Shown: piece after piece, positions 34,009 through 41,977 of the stretch
Numbering within the stretch: position 1 is the first letter of the stretch
Layout of the letters: the number at the start of each line of letters is the position of its first letter
Notes under the pieces: generated by a model
What the model saw: only the letters and a program-made list of their open reading frames with translations
Databases searched by the model: none
What the model was told of the DNA's origin: nothing
Position numbers and translations under genes: made by a program
Origin: Leptogranulimonas caecicola
GTDB taxonomy: Bacteria; Actinomycetota; Coriobacteriia; Coriobacteriales; Atopobiaceae
Direction of reading: 5' to 3'
NCBI RefSeq assembly: GCF_023168405.1
Contig: NZ_AP025285.1
Coordinates: forward strand, 1,362,001-1,426,000
DNA: 64,000 bases

Positions 34009-34905
34009 TCAATCAATGGGGAGCGTTCGCTCGTCAGAGGCTGGCTTCGTCGAATATACGTGCTCTACCGTCGATGCCGTTTGGATTCCTTTTGGTCCAC
34101 GCCTGGCAACAGACCGCATCCTGACGTGGTAGATGGAGCCTGGTCCGCAGTCAACGGTTGGATCTCGTGCGATCACCCTGTCCAAGAACTCTTGATCGTC
34201 CATCTTGGCAAGGAAGTTTAATCCATTGAGGTCGGAGAACTGCCATTCGCGCCTATTCTTTTCATAGACTGGGCTGATAAGAAACAGCGTGCGGTCACAC
34301 ACCTCCTCTAAATCGGAGGTAAGAGGTGGCAGGTTCGCGTCTTCGAATCCGCTAAACTCTCCCCTCTCCATGACAAAAGGATCGTCCTTAGCATCAGGCA
34401 CAGATACTCTCATTCCGGTGACCCCCTCGCACTGGTCCACTGCCTCCACCATTCTCCTCATTGACTTCTGGGCTATCGGATCAGAACAAAAGTTGTATTG
34501 GTTGATTGTCGTGATCACTGTAGATCCGTCGCCTGTGGATATGTTGACGGAGTCACCCTGCTGCTTCGCTTCCTTGGCCCCTCCCCGCTCGGAGAGTTCC
34601 TGGCGAAGTTTGAGGCCTGAGAGGGCCAGTTGTACAGAGCTATTGAGAAGCGACACCACTTCCACGCTCGACCCAGCAAGAAGCTGGCCAAGACTGACAA
34701 CTACCCCGAGCATCGCGTCAAGACACCCGTCATCAACACTCTTGATGACAGTATTGACCTCGATGCCGGGCATAGCGTGAGCCGATGCGATCTTGATGAG
34801 GTTTGAATAGTCGATGATTGCCTTTGAAAAGTTGACGGCATCCACTCCATCGAACTCACCGTTGAATTTAAATGAGACCGTCAGGCCGCGACGCACGATA
34901 TCCAT
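34009..34905 (-). CDS. Prophage protein of unknown function
   Basis: 298 residues. The start is the ATG at 34905, after AAGGAGGCCT, not the longer frame. The N-terminal part (FKFNGEFDGVDAVNF...) leads into a hydrophobic helix region with LLAGSSVEVVSLLNSSVQ, then a polar middle, and a C-terminal beta-rich part. I do not recognise the family. It lies in the minus-strand cargo block between the Abi_2 gene and the exonuclease-BRCT gene, where accessory and defence genes gather. Confidence 0.7.
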   Translation of the reverse strand: MDIVRRGLTVSFKFNGEFDGVDAVNFSKAIIDYSNLIKIASAHAMPGIEVNTVIKSVDDGCLDAMLGVVVSLGQLLAGSSVEVVSLLNSSVQLALSGLKLRQELSERGGAKEAKQQGDSVNISTGDGSTVITTINQYNFCSDPIAQKSMRRMVEAVDQCEGVTGMRVSVPDAKDDPFVMERGEFSGFEDANLPPLTSDLEEVCDRTLFLISPVYEKNRREWQFSDLNGLNFLAKMDDQEFLDRVIARDPTVDCGPGSIYHVRMRSVARRGPKGIQTASTVEHVYSTKPASDERTLPID

Positions 34906-35005
34906 AGGCCTCCTTCCATCCACATTAATGAGACCATTCTACCGATTGTGTGTCCCCTCCAACTAGGCTCCCATACCCGGTCGCCACAGCCTACGAGGTG
35001 AAAGG

Positions 35006-35206
35006 CTATGTAGTTAGGTCTTGGAGGCGGATCCACTCTTCCCAGTCGTCGGGAGCTTGGAAGTGAAACACTGTGCCCAGGACTCGGATGGGGCCGTCCT
35101 CCCAACGAAGCACGATGTCCTCGATGTCGGCATCGAAGGAGTCGGGAGAGAGCACGAGGGTGCGGCCCGTGGAATACCATCGTCGCATGAGGGCGCTGTA
35201 GCTCAC
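35006..35206 (-). CDS. Small protein of unknown function
   Basis: 66 residues with acidic patches (DSFDADIEDIVLRWEDG). The start is GTG 17 bases after the preceding gene's stop; translation may be coupled. No family recognised, no membrane segment. It may form a pair with the exonuclease-BRCT protein. Confidence 0.45.
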   Translation of the reverse strand: MSYSALMRRWYSTGRTLVLSPDSFDADIEDIVLRWEDGPIRVLGTVFHFQAPDDWEEWIRLQDLTT

Positions 35207-35224
35207 GACCAGCGAAGGAGTCGA

Positions 35225-36316
35225 TCATTTTTTACCGAATAGAAGAGCAAGCACGATCAAGATTGCCACAATAATCGGCCACCATGTCACCAATGCATAG
35301 ATGGCAAGCGCTACCAGAGCAACAATTAGTACAATCTTTACCAATGGCCAAATGTTTGTACTCTCCCCAGCAGCATCTCCCAATGACCCTTTGCTATGGC
35401 TCGCAGAACCGCCGGTTGAGCCAGCGGCTTCATTGGTAGGCAGCTCCAGCATATCCTGATGCACCACCTTGAATGGCTGCTGCCTGCCCAGGCCTCTGAC
35501 CATGTTTTCCGCATAGTCATCGTAGGGGACGATTTCGACGTTGGTGCGACTCTTATACTCCTGGGCCTTCTTGATTTTCGAATCTCCGGGGTTATCAAGC
35601 ACGACCAGGTGCGTGGTCTTGAGAGTAACTCGATCTTGGAGCGCTGCACCAAGTTGGTGAGCCTGCATCATAAGGTCATGCACACTGGGTGACTGGAACC
35701 GCCCAGTGAAGACTATCGAGCAACCGGTAAGGGGACCATCATGCGGAGTTCCAAACACAGCAGCTCTCTCGGTCGTTGCAATGATGTTCTTTCTCATTGC
35801 CTCTAAACAGAGCCAAGTCGCACGGGCGTCCGCCAGGGCATCGTGGCCGCCGGGGGAAATGCCATAGTCATGACAAAGATCTTTAAGCTTCCTGCGATAT
35901 CCAAACATTGATTTTGCGACACTCATACAATCGAACGCTTTCCATTCGGGAAGCTTGACGCCATGTCTCCTTGCATTGCTTTGGAGCATGGGTACATCGA
36001 AGCTGTCGGAATTGTATCCGACAATGGGAAAATCGCCCACAAAGTCTATGAACCGACGAATCGCTTCGTCGGTTTTTGGGCTACCGGAGACCATCGACCG
36101 AGTAATCCCATTGACTCTTTGCGCTTCTGGAGATAACGGCACGTCAGTGTCCACATAGGTTGCAAACGACTGTTCTTCCAACCCATCAACAATGCGAATA
36201 GCGCCGATCTGGAGAATGCCGTCACTCTCGCAAGACAGCCCTGTGGTCTCGAGGTCGAATACGACATATGAAGTTGGATACTTTTCTATAGGAAACTGGC
36301 TTGAGCCATACGACAT
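35225..36316 (-). CDS. DnaQ-like exonuclease with BRCT domain and C-terminal membrane helix
   Basis: 363 residues. A DEDDh 3'-5' exonuclease fold (about 12-180) shows VVFDLETTGL, GYNSDSFDVPML and HDALADA; a BRCT-like domain follows (about 190-270, GCSIVFTGRF...); a polar linker then leads to hydrophobic segments at the C-terminus (LVKIVLIVALVALAIYALV and IIVAILIVLALLFG). Exonuclease plus BRCT is common; anchoring it in the membrane is not. The ATG at 36316 has AAGGAAG upstream. It follows the repressor gene closely on the same strand and may be expressed in the lysogen. Confidence 0.82.
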   Translation of the reverse strand: MSYGSSQFPIEKYPTSYVVFDLETTGLSCESDGILQIGAIRIVDGLEEQSFATYVDTDVPLSPEAQRVNGITRSMVSGSPKTDEAIRRFIDFVGDFPIVGYNSDSFDVPMLQSNARRHGVKLPEWKAFDCMSVAKSMFGYRRKLKDLCHDYGISPGGHDALADARATWLCLEAMRKNIIATTERAAVFGTPHDGPLTGCSIVFTGRFQSPSVHDLMMQAHQLGAALQDRVTLKTTHLVVLDNPGDSKIKKAQEYKSRTNVEIVPYDDYAENMVRGLGRQQPFKVVHQDMLELPTNEAAGSTGGSASHSKGSLGDAAGESTNIWPLVKIVLIVALVALAIYALVTWWPIIVAILIVLALLFGKK

Positions 36317-36370
36317 ATGAATTCTTCCTTCATCTATCGAAGCTTTACGTTCCAACGCTCGTTAGAAAAC

Positions 36371-37018
36371 TCAGAACTTCCAGTTATAGGTGGGCATAAA
36401 CCAGACCACACGCCCGATGATGGTTATTTCCTCAGTACCATCCTCGCCATAGTCGTAGATCTTCGGCTTGTAGGTTGGATCGGTGGAGTCAGGCGACAGC
36501 TCGAAGCCGTTTGCTAAAACGTTAACCCGCTTGACAGTCGCATCAAATCCGTTGACACACACTGCATAAGGCTGCCCTGGGTAGTCCACCTCGTTGCATG
36601 GGTCTATGAGGGCAAGACAGCCGTCAGGCAGTATGCGATTCATGGACGTACCTCTGACTCGTAAGAAAAAGGCCTTCGGCCAATGGCGCTTTACGCCACC
36701 AGGGACACTCACAAGCTCATCGACAGGAATCATCTCTATAGGGATACCAGCAGCTATGGACCCGTAGACAGGGATCTCTGCTTCATCGTCATTCAGGACT
36801 TCTATCGGAGTTGGATCATCAGAGACGCCCATCAGGAATGGCACTGATACTCCCAAAAGGTCGGCTAGCGTCTTTATCTCGTCGGCCCTGATTTTTCGAG
36901 CACCAGACTCATATCTCTGGATCGTTGCCTGCTGAACGCCATAGGCATCTGCCAGCTTTTCTTGGCTCCAACCCTTAAGTGCACGAGCCTCAGAAAGCCT
37001 CTGCCTAATCTCGGCCAT
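36371..37018 (-). CDS. CI-type phage repressor (HTH plus S24 peptidase)
   Basis: 215 residues from the ATG at 37018 (AGGAGG upstream). Residues 1-60 are an Xre-type helix-turn-helix (SQEKLADAYGVQQATIQRYESG); the C-terminal half is a LexA/S24 auto-cleavage domain with VRGTSMNRILPDG (Ser) and AVCVNGFDATVKRV (Lys). It maintains lysogeny and would be cleaved after DNA damage. Divergent from Cro with three operator-like sites between. Confidence 0.93.
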   Translation of the reverse strand: MAEIRQRLSEARALKGWSQEKLADAYGVQQATIQRYESGARKIRADEIKTLADLLGVSVPFLMGVSDDPTPIEVLNDDEAEIPVYGSIAAGIPIEMIPVDELVSVPGGVKRHWPKAFFLRVRGTSMNRILPDGCLALIDPCNEVDYPGQPYAVCVNGFDATVKRVNVLANGFELSPDSTDPTYKPKIYDYGEDGTEEITIIGRVVWFMPTYNWKF

Positions 37019-37146
37019 CTCAATGCGCCTCCTGAACTGAATACAACTTAAGTGAGATTTTTTCATACCAAAGTGGTTTACAGCTAATCCATTTCGGTAT
37101 ATAGTCTCAATTGAATTGAAACCGTTTTGGTATATAAGAGGTGCAT
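37019..37146. promoter_or_regulatory. CI/Cro divergent operator region
   Basis: Three related 15-base sites occur: AAACCGTTTTGGTAT at 37119-37133, AATCCATTTCGGTAT at 37086-37100, and an inverted copy ATACCAAAGTGGTTT at 37065-37079. Spacing and number resemble a lambda-type right operator. Sites lie across the presumed promoters of both genes. Confidence 0.75.
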
Positions 37147-37359
37147 ATGCGACGCGCAAATCTTGCTGCAGAACGAGCACGCCGAGGTTGGACGCTTGCC
37201 GAGGCAGCATTCCGTATCGGTGTTTCCACAAACACATACATGGAATGGGAGAAGGGATCCGGCTCAATCCGATCCGAAAACCTCGAACGGCTCCATGACT
37301 TGTACGGGCGACCAATCGAGTACCTGCTCAAGCGAGAGTCAGATCAAACCACCGACTAA
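37147..37359 (+). CDS. Cro-like HTH protein
   Basis: 70 residues with a helix-turn-helix (GWTLAEAAFRIGVSTNTYMEWEKG). It starts at the ATG 6 bases after AGAGG. Divergent from the repressor and first in the plus-strand early run; would favour lytic development by competing at the shared operators. Confidence 0.85.
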   Translation: MRRANLAAERARRGWTLAEAAFRIGVSTNTYMEWEKGSGSIRSENLERLHDLYGRPIEYLLKRESDQTTD

Positions 37360-37383
37360 CAAACACGACTTAAGGAGAACCAC

Positions 37384-37680
37384 ATGTCAAAAAAGGTCGA
37401 AATCAAAGAGCTAGAAGGTTTCGCTGACCACGTCGTCGGCGCCATCAGCCACATCGAAACTCGTGCCACGCCTAAAGATGACAGCAAAAAGGCCAAGCGC
37501 AAGGCCGCTGCTGCCCAGGCGTTCGCTTCTGGCTACAAGAACGGCTTTGTAGAAGCCATCTACCTCATCACCGTTGCGGCTCGTCAAGGCATTCCCAAAG
37601 ACCTCGGTTCTAAAGAAAGCGCCAAGGCACTCTACCTCTCCATGCTCGACGACGCTATCGGCGAATTTCTCGGCGAGTAG
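37384..37680 (+). CDS. Early protein of unknown function
   Basis: 98 residues, Ala/Lys-rich and helical, with no recognised domain. The ATG follows AAGGAGAACCAC. Between Cro and the antirepressor. Probably a small early regulatory protein, by position only. Confidence 0.6.
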   Translation: MSKKVEIKELEGFADHVVGAISHIETRATPKDDSKKAKRKAAAAQAFASGYKNGFVEAIYLITVAARQGIPKDLGSKESAKALYLSMLDDAIGEFLGE

Positions 37681-37722
37681 TACCTGGCCACCCGACTATC
37701 TCAGCTGCAAAGAAGGTGAACC

Positions 37723-38478
37723 ATGCAAGACATCCAGACCCATTCAAACGAAGCGTTAGGCGCGAATATCCGCACCATGATCGACTCGGATGGAAACACC
37801 CGCTTTTGCGCCAAGGATTCTGCAGTAGCGCTGGGATATTCCGATCCCACGAACGCAATTAAGCGCCACTGCCGTGGGGTGTCGTTTCGCCACCCCATCG
37901 TGGACGCGCTGGGCCGTACCCAGGAGGCCGTGTTCATCACCGAACCGGATCTCTACCGCCTCATTTCTCATTCCAAACTTCCCGCCGCCGAGCGCTTTGA
38001 GGCATGGATCTATGAGGAGGTCCTGCCCTCCATCCGTCGTCGCGGAGGCTACATGGTGGCGGCAACAGAGGAGACTCCAGAAGAGACCATGGCCCGCGCC
38101 CTCCTCATCGCCAACGACGCCCTCAAGCGCAAGGATGCCCGCATCGCAGAGCTGGAGCCCAAAGCCCTTTTCGCCGATGCCGTGGCTGCCAGCGACGGCA
38201 CATGCCTGGTGGGAGAGCTGGCCAAGATGATGCGCCAGAACGGCGTCGAGATCGGGCAGAACCGCCTCTTCGACCTTCTCCGTGAAGAAGGCTACCTGGG
38301 GAAGTGCGGCTCCAACCGCAACGTGCCCACCCAACGTGCCATGGAGATGGGCCTCTTCCGCATCAAAGAGACTGCCGTCACCCATTCCGACGGCCACGTC
38401 ACCATCAACCGCACTCCCAAAGTCACCGGCAAAGGCCAGTCCTACTTCATCACGCGCTACTGCAAGGACGCCTCATGA
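37723..38478 (+). CDS. Phage antirepressor (BRO-N plus KilAC)
   Basis: 251 residues. An N-terminal BRO-N domain (DGNTRFCAKDSAVALGYSDPTNAI) and a C-terminal KilA-C type domain (KMMRQNGVEIGQNRLFDLLREEGYL). It counteracts the repressor and promotes induction. The ATG follows AAGGTGAACC. It overlaps the next gene by 4 bases (ATGA), so translation is coupled. Confidence 0.9.
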   Translation: MQDIQTHSNEALGANIRTMIDSDGNTRFCAKDSAVALGYSDPTNAIKRHCRGVSFRHPIVDALGRTQEAVFITEPDLYRLISHSKLPAAERFEAWIYEEVLPSIRRRGGYMVAATEETPEETMARALLIANDALKRKDARIAELEPKALFADAVAASDGTCLVGELAKMMRQNGVEIGQNRLFDLLREEGYLGKCGSNRNVPTQRAMEMGLFRIKETAVTHSDGHVTINRTPKVTGKGQSYFITRYCKDAS

Positions 38479-38819
38479 GCCCGCGAACCCGGATCTCCCA
38501 GGTAGATCTTCTCGGCATCCCCTATAGGGTCCAGTACGTAGAGACGGTCTCTCGCGAGGATGCCTTGGACGGACTAATCTGCCCCGATGATCGCACCATC
38601 CGCATTTATCAGGGGCTTTTGGAAGACGAGGCCACCGAGGTGCTGATCCATGAGGTGATCCATGGCCTCCTGATGCGCCTCGGACGCATGGAAGAAGCCG
38701 ATGACGAGTGCCTTGTGCAAGGACTCGCCATCGGGCTTCACCAGGCGATCAAGAGCGTCAGTGCTTGCGTGCCTTGTGATCTGCCAAGGTCTTCCCCGCC
38801 TTGCTCTTTTGAGGCTTAA
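38475..38819 (+). CDS. Zinc metalloprotease-like (HExxH) phage protein
   Basis: 114 residues. HEVIHGLL is a HExxH zinc motif at about residues 55-60, with acidic residues following (EEADDE). Such small prophage zincins resemble ImmA-type proteins that remove repressors. It starts inside the antirepressor stop codon. Its last ~20 codons lie opposite the gene at 38758-38883. Confidence 0.72.
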   Translation: MSPRTRISQVDLLGIPYRVQYVETVSREDALDGLICPDDRTIRIYQGLLEDEATEVLIHEVIHGLLMRLGRMEEADDECLVQGLAIGLHQAIKSVSACVPCDLPRSSPPCSFEA

Positions 38820-38883
38820 GCGTGCTTTTGGTTGCGAGCTTCTTTGCAGCCGCCCCCGTCTTACCACCGTGATGAACCGCCAT
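38758..38883 (-). CDS. Small Lys-rich phage protein on the opposite strand
   Basis: 41 residues, beginning MAVHHGGKTGAAAKKLA and ending HKARKH: short, very basic, with a KAGKTLADHK segment of a kind found in small prophage proteins. The ATG at 38883 has the strong site AGGAGGTGAGAAGG. It overlaps the metalloprotease gene end by 62 bases on the opposite strand. Function unknown; probably nucleic-acid binding. Confidence 0.6.
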   Translation of the reverse strand: MAVHHGGKTGAAAKKLATKSTLKPQKSKAGKTLADHKARKH

Positions 38884-38924
38884 CCTTCTCACCTCCTCTC
38901 ATAACTCAAGTTAGGAGACCTCCC

Positions 38925-39125
38925 ATGACCCAAAAGACCTGTTTAGAAGGAGCTTGCCCTTCATTAGAGCCTCAACCGGAAATAGGCGTCGATGTCCCGT
39001 ACACCTCATACCTGGTCCATGAGCTCCAGAACAGAGACAGCGTCATCACTCTGGACGTGGCCCCAGAGGAGAGAGCGACGCTTACCGTTCCTGGGCCGGC
39101 GAAGGTGCTGATCGTCCTGGATTAG
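38925..39125 (+). CDS. Small early protein of unknown function
   Basis: 66 residues starting MTQKTCLEGACPSLEPQ, with GGAG before the ATG. No recognised domain; the C-terminal part is beta-rich. Confidence 0.5.
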   Translation: MTQKTCLEGACPSLEPQPEIGVDVPYTSYLVHELQNRDSVITLDVAPEERATLTVPGPAKVLIVLD

Positions 39126-39328
39126 CGAATGCGAATCGACGGCCACTTCCCTTGGATGAACTGCCGATAAAACCGTCCTTTCGAAGCGGCATAGAAGAAC
39201 TGGCTCGCAATGTTTTCTGGCACGCCGAAATACCGATAGGTACCTCCCTGGCGAAATGCGACATAGAGCGAGCCAACTTCGTAGCCGATTGCTGCGATGG
39301 CCGTCGAAGCGACAGGAATCATCTGCAT
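39122..39328 (-). CDS. KTSC-domain protein
   Basis: 68 residues matching the KTSC fold: VASTAIAAIGYEVGSLYVAFRQGGTYRYFGVP, then AASKGRFYRQFIQGK. Found in phages and bacteria, role unclear. The ATG follows ATAGGAGGTTGCA on the minus strand, opposite to its neighbours, and its stop codon overlaps that of the plus-strand gene by 4 bases. Opposite orientation suggests an independently acquired gene expressed in the lysogen. Confidence 0.8.
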   Translation of the reverse strand: MQMIPVASTAIAAIGYEVGSLYVAFRQGGTYRYFGVPENIASQFFYAASKGRFYRQFIQGKWPSIRIR

Positions 39329-39407
39329 TGCAACCTCCTATCTAATTTTTATTTAGATACTACCAGATATTGCATAGGACATTAGCTAGAGACACTAGGA
39401 GTTGAGC

Positions 39408-39605
39408 ATGAAGTCGCTTTTGAAGGTCCGCCTGGCAGAGAGGCGCATGACTCAGAGGGAGTTAGCGCACCGCTGTGAGGTGGACGAGAACACCGTCTGG
39501 GTCTGGACCACAGACAAAGGAGCCGAGGGGCTTTCTTTGAGGCGCCTAGAGCAGATCGCCAAGGCTCTTAGCTGCAAGATCACAGAACTGTTTGAAGAGG
39601 AGTAG
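39408..39605 (+). CDS. Small Xre-type HTH protein
   Basis: 65 residues: MKSLLKVRLAERRMTQRELAHRC then a second helix region and SLRRLEQIAKALSCKITELF. A Cro/CI-type DNA-binding domain without a peptidase domain. AGGAG lies 7 bases before the ATG. Possibly a second early regulator. Confidence 0.8.
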   Translation: MKSLLKVRLAERRMTQRELAHRCEVDENTVWVWTTDKGAEGLSLRRLEQIAKALSCKITELFEEE

Positions 39606-39607
39606 CC

Positions 39608-39853
39608 ATGACCGCTAAAGTGCTCGGCCCCGTGCCTCGTGAGTGGCTGAACATCACCGAGGCTGCCCAATATGTACGCAGCCGCCCAGAAAACATCCGC
39701 GAGCTTATCAACCTTGGACTTATCGACACCTATGAGACGGTGGTCAACTCCTTGCATCCAGAAAACCATGTGGCCCGTACCCGTCGTGTCCTCATCGCTC
39801 GCACCGACCTGGATGCCTACATGCGAAGCAATCCTGCTCGCGAGGTGCGTTGA
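39608..39853 (+). CDS. Small excisionase/MerR-like DNA-binding protein
   Basis: 81 residues: NITEAAQYVRSRPENIRELINLGLI is an excisionase-type HTH, ending TDLDAYMRSN. It follows the HTH gene by 2 bases. Could be the excisionase of the phage or an early regulator. Confidence 0.6.
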   Translation: MTAKVLGPVPREWLNITEAAQYVRSRPENIRELINLGLIDTYETVVNSLHPENHVARTRRVLIARTDLDAYMRSNPAREVR

Positions 39854-39904
39854 GCATCGAAGGCTGTTTCTCCTCGTCTCTTAGATCGTCTAAGGAGGTG
39901 TCTT

Positions 39905-40093
39905 ATGACACTGAGCAAACTCACCGCCATGGACGTCTTCGCGGCCCTCATGGCCCTCTGCCTCATCGCTTGGGTTGTCGCCGACTGGCTGCCGGATCCT
40001 CCGCTGAATGTGCCCTCTCAGGCGCCCGTCACCCAGAGCGCCGATGCCATCGCCGCCACTGAAGCTGCACGCCAATGGTGGGATCACGACTAA
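39905..40093 (+). CDS. Small single-span membrane protein
   Basis: 62 residues with a hydrophobic helix (FAALMALCLIAWVVADWL) near the N-terminus and a polar tail. TAAGGAGGTGTCTT before the ATG is a strong site. No family recognised. Confidence 0.6.
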   Translation: MTLSKLTAMDVFAALMALCLIAWVVADWLPDPPLNVPSQAPVTQSADAIAATEAARQWWDHD

Positions 40094-40156
40094 AAGAGCA
40101 TCCGCCTATGTGCCCTGGAAAGCCAGACGGATGCCCCAAAGAAAGGAGGGTCATAG

Positions 40157-40408
40157 ATGACCCCTATTGACCATTCTACCAGCGTTAAAAAGGCGAAGCT
40201 GCGCCAGGAGATCTTCGATCGTGCTCGCTTTGGCGACGACGTATCCGAAGAGGAGCTGCAGCTTCTGACCGTCGCGCAACTGCGCGAGCTCTGCAAGGAG
40301 CCGCTGATCTACTTCGGCACCTACGGGGACTGCCTGTCCAAGCGCGATTTCGTGATCCATGTGCTCGGCGGAATCAGGCGCTATCGCCGGAAAGCAGGTC
40401 TTGCATGA
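40157..40408 (+). CDS. Early protein of unknown function
   Basis: 83 residues, charged, predicted helical with a basic C-terminus (RRYRRKAGLA). The ATG follows AAAGGAGGGTCATAG. It overlaps the next gene by 4 bases. Confidence 0.55.
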   Translation: MTPIDHSTSVKKAKLRQEIFDRARFGDDVSEEELQLLTVAQLRELCKEPLIYFGTYGDCLSKRDFVIHVLGGIRRYRRKAGLA

Positions 40409-40674
40409 CGCCCAGAAAACACTCCAAAGACGTGGCAGGTCGTCTTGCAAAAGAGCGTTCCCTGTCAAAGCTCAAGATCCACCCTCGCGACCTTGCAGAC
40501 CTGGTCCACATGCAAGCCATGCGCTTGGCATACCTAGCGGTCCTCTGCGACAGCTGCTCGGCTTGCCAATCCTACGACGGACCTGCACTGCGAGAGATGG
40601 CCGGTTGCCTAGACACCCTGGACGATCGTCTGAGAAAGCACCCTCATAAGAAGGAGACCCATGGAAACCGCTAA
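40405..40674 (+). CDS. Early protein of unknown function
   Basis: 89 residues with a basic N-terminus and a cysteine-containing middle (CDSCSACQS). It starts in the ATGA overlap with the upstream gene and its end overlaps the next gene by 14 bases. No recognised family. Confidence 0.5.
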   Translation: MTPRKHSKDVAGRLAKERSLSKLKIHPRDLADLVHMQAMRLAYLAVLCDSCSACQSYDGPALREMAGCLDTLDDRLRKHPHKKETHGNR

Positions 40675-41005
40675 CAAGCCCATGTCAGAAGAGTTTTACG
40701 CCACCGAAGATGCTGGCATGTTCACCACAGCCATCAACAGCCAAAAGGCTGCCATAGAAGAGGCTGCCTTTAACCTCGTCGAGCAAGCCGAGGCGCTTAT
40801 CAAGGCCATTGAAGATGGAGACCTGTTGGGAGCCAACAGTGCCGCTTGCTTTGCAGCAGCGGCCTCTGACGACATGATCTATGGAGCCGAGGCACTCACC
40901 TATATCTTCTCCCAAACAGATACCTGGGCGCTGAGAGTGGCTTCCGATGCCATGAAGCACGCTCTGGCAGACCATCCCCTGTTCCCCTCATGTCAGGGCA
41001 ACTGA
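40661..41005 (+). CDS. Early protein of unknown function
   Basis: 114 residues, acidic and Ala-rich helical. The ATG follows AAGGAGACCC. Tightly packed with both neighbours (14- and 16-base overlaps). Confidence 0.55.
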   Translation: METANKPMSEEFYATEDAGMFTTAINSQKAAIEEAAFNLVEQAEALIKAIEDGDLLGANSAACFAAAASDDMIYGAEALTYIFSQTDTWALRVASDAMKHALADHPLFPSCQGN

Positions 41006-41223
41006 AGCCCCCAGGAACGCTTCTGACCTCTCATGGGTTCCATCTGGTACGCCGTTTAGGGACCCATGACGTCTATGACGTGCGCTCCTGGGACAACACT
41101 TACCACTGCTTCAACCGGCGCTTGCTAGGAAGCTACCAGAGCTTCGCTGGAGCCGCCACAGCGTTTTTCGCCTGGGTCGACACCGTGGATCCAGTCTTAG
41201 AGATTGAGGATGACTATGAGTAA
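40990..41223 (+). CDS. Early protein of unknown function
   Basis: 77 residues, compact alpha/beta with aromatic residues. Overlaps the preceding gene by 16 bases and the next by 8 (ATGAGTAA). Confidence 0.5.
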   Translation: MSGQLKPPGTLLTSHGFHLVRRLGTHDVYDVRSWDNTYHCFNRRLLGSYQSFAGAATAFFAWVDTVDPVLEIEDDYE

Positions 41224-41977
41224 GGTCGCTATTCAAGGCGATATGTGGGAGGCATCCTGCCACCTGCCGCCTGAGCAGCAAAAAGCATTCATCTTCGCCC
41301 TGGTGCAATACGGCATGGACGGCACCGAGCCTGATACCGACGAGCCCTGGTACATGGCCTGGGTCTGTTGCCGCGATCGTGTGGCCATGAGCGCAGAGCG
41401 CAGCCGTAAAGGCCAAGACGCCGCCAATCGCCAATGGGCAAACAAGAAACCCTCTCGCCAGCCTGCAAAGGACGATGAAGCCGACTCCCAGCACATCCAG
41501 CAAGGGTCAGATGAGAAACCCATTTTGGACACCCATAATGGGTCTGATTCACAACCCATTATGGGTAGTGCGAATGCTGAGATGAGTAGAGATGAGATGA
41601 GAGGAGAAGAGATATTGTCCGGCGAGCCGGACGATCTCGACCAATTCGACGAAGCTGTCAAAGCCGTTGCAGACAACGTCATCTCTCGGCTCAACGACCT
41701 TACCCACCAGAGCTTCAGATCGAGAAGCAAGAAGGCCCTGCGGCCCATCGCTGCCCGATTGCGCGAGGGCTACAGCGAAGCCGATCTTATCCAGGTGGTC
41801 GAAAACCAATGCCACCTATGGCTCCGCGACCAGCGAATGCGGGTCTACCTGCGCCCAGAGACCCTGTTTGGCCCCAAATGCGAGGGCTACCTCAATGCCG
41901 CAAAGATGAGCCCAGGAGGTGTAAGCCATGCCGATGCAGCCGCCTATGACGCAGGAATCAGCCTCGTCGCCTACTAA
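41216..41977 (+). CDS. Phage replisome organiser-type protein (DUF6291 plus Phg_2220_C)
   Basis: 253 residues from the ATG at 41216. The N-terminal region GDMWEASCHLPPEQQKAFIFALVQ resembles DUF6291; the C-terminal region RLNDLTHQSFRSRSKKALRPI and LRPETLFGPKCEGYLN matches the conserved phage C-terminal domain. Such proteins recruit the helicase loader to the phage origin. It is followed directly by the DnaC-like gene, a usual pair. Confidence 0.8.
   Translation: MSKVAIQGDMWEASCHLPPEQQKAFIFALVQYGMDGTEPDTDEPWYMAWVCCRDRVAMSAERSRKGQDAANRQWANKKPSRQPAKDDEADSQHIQQGSDEKPILDTHNGSDSQPIMGSANAEMSRDEMRGEEILSGEPDDLDQFDEAVKAVADNVISRLNDLTHQSFRSRSKKALRPIAARLREGYSEADLIQVVENQCHLWLRDQRMRVYLRPETLFGPKCEGYLNAAKMSPGGVSHADAAAYDAGISLVAY

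Noticed and set aside
34289-34780. Plus-strand frame opposite the unknown prophage gene
   Set aside because: Antisense shadow without a ribosome site; the minus-strand gene has a strong one.
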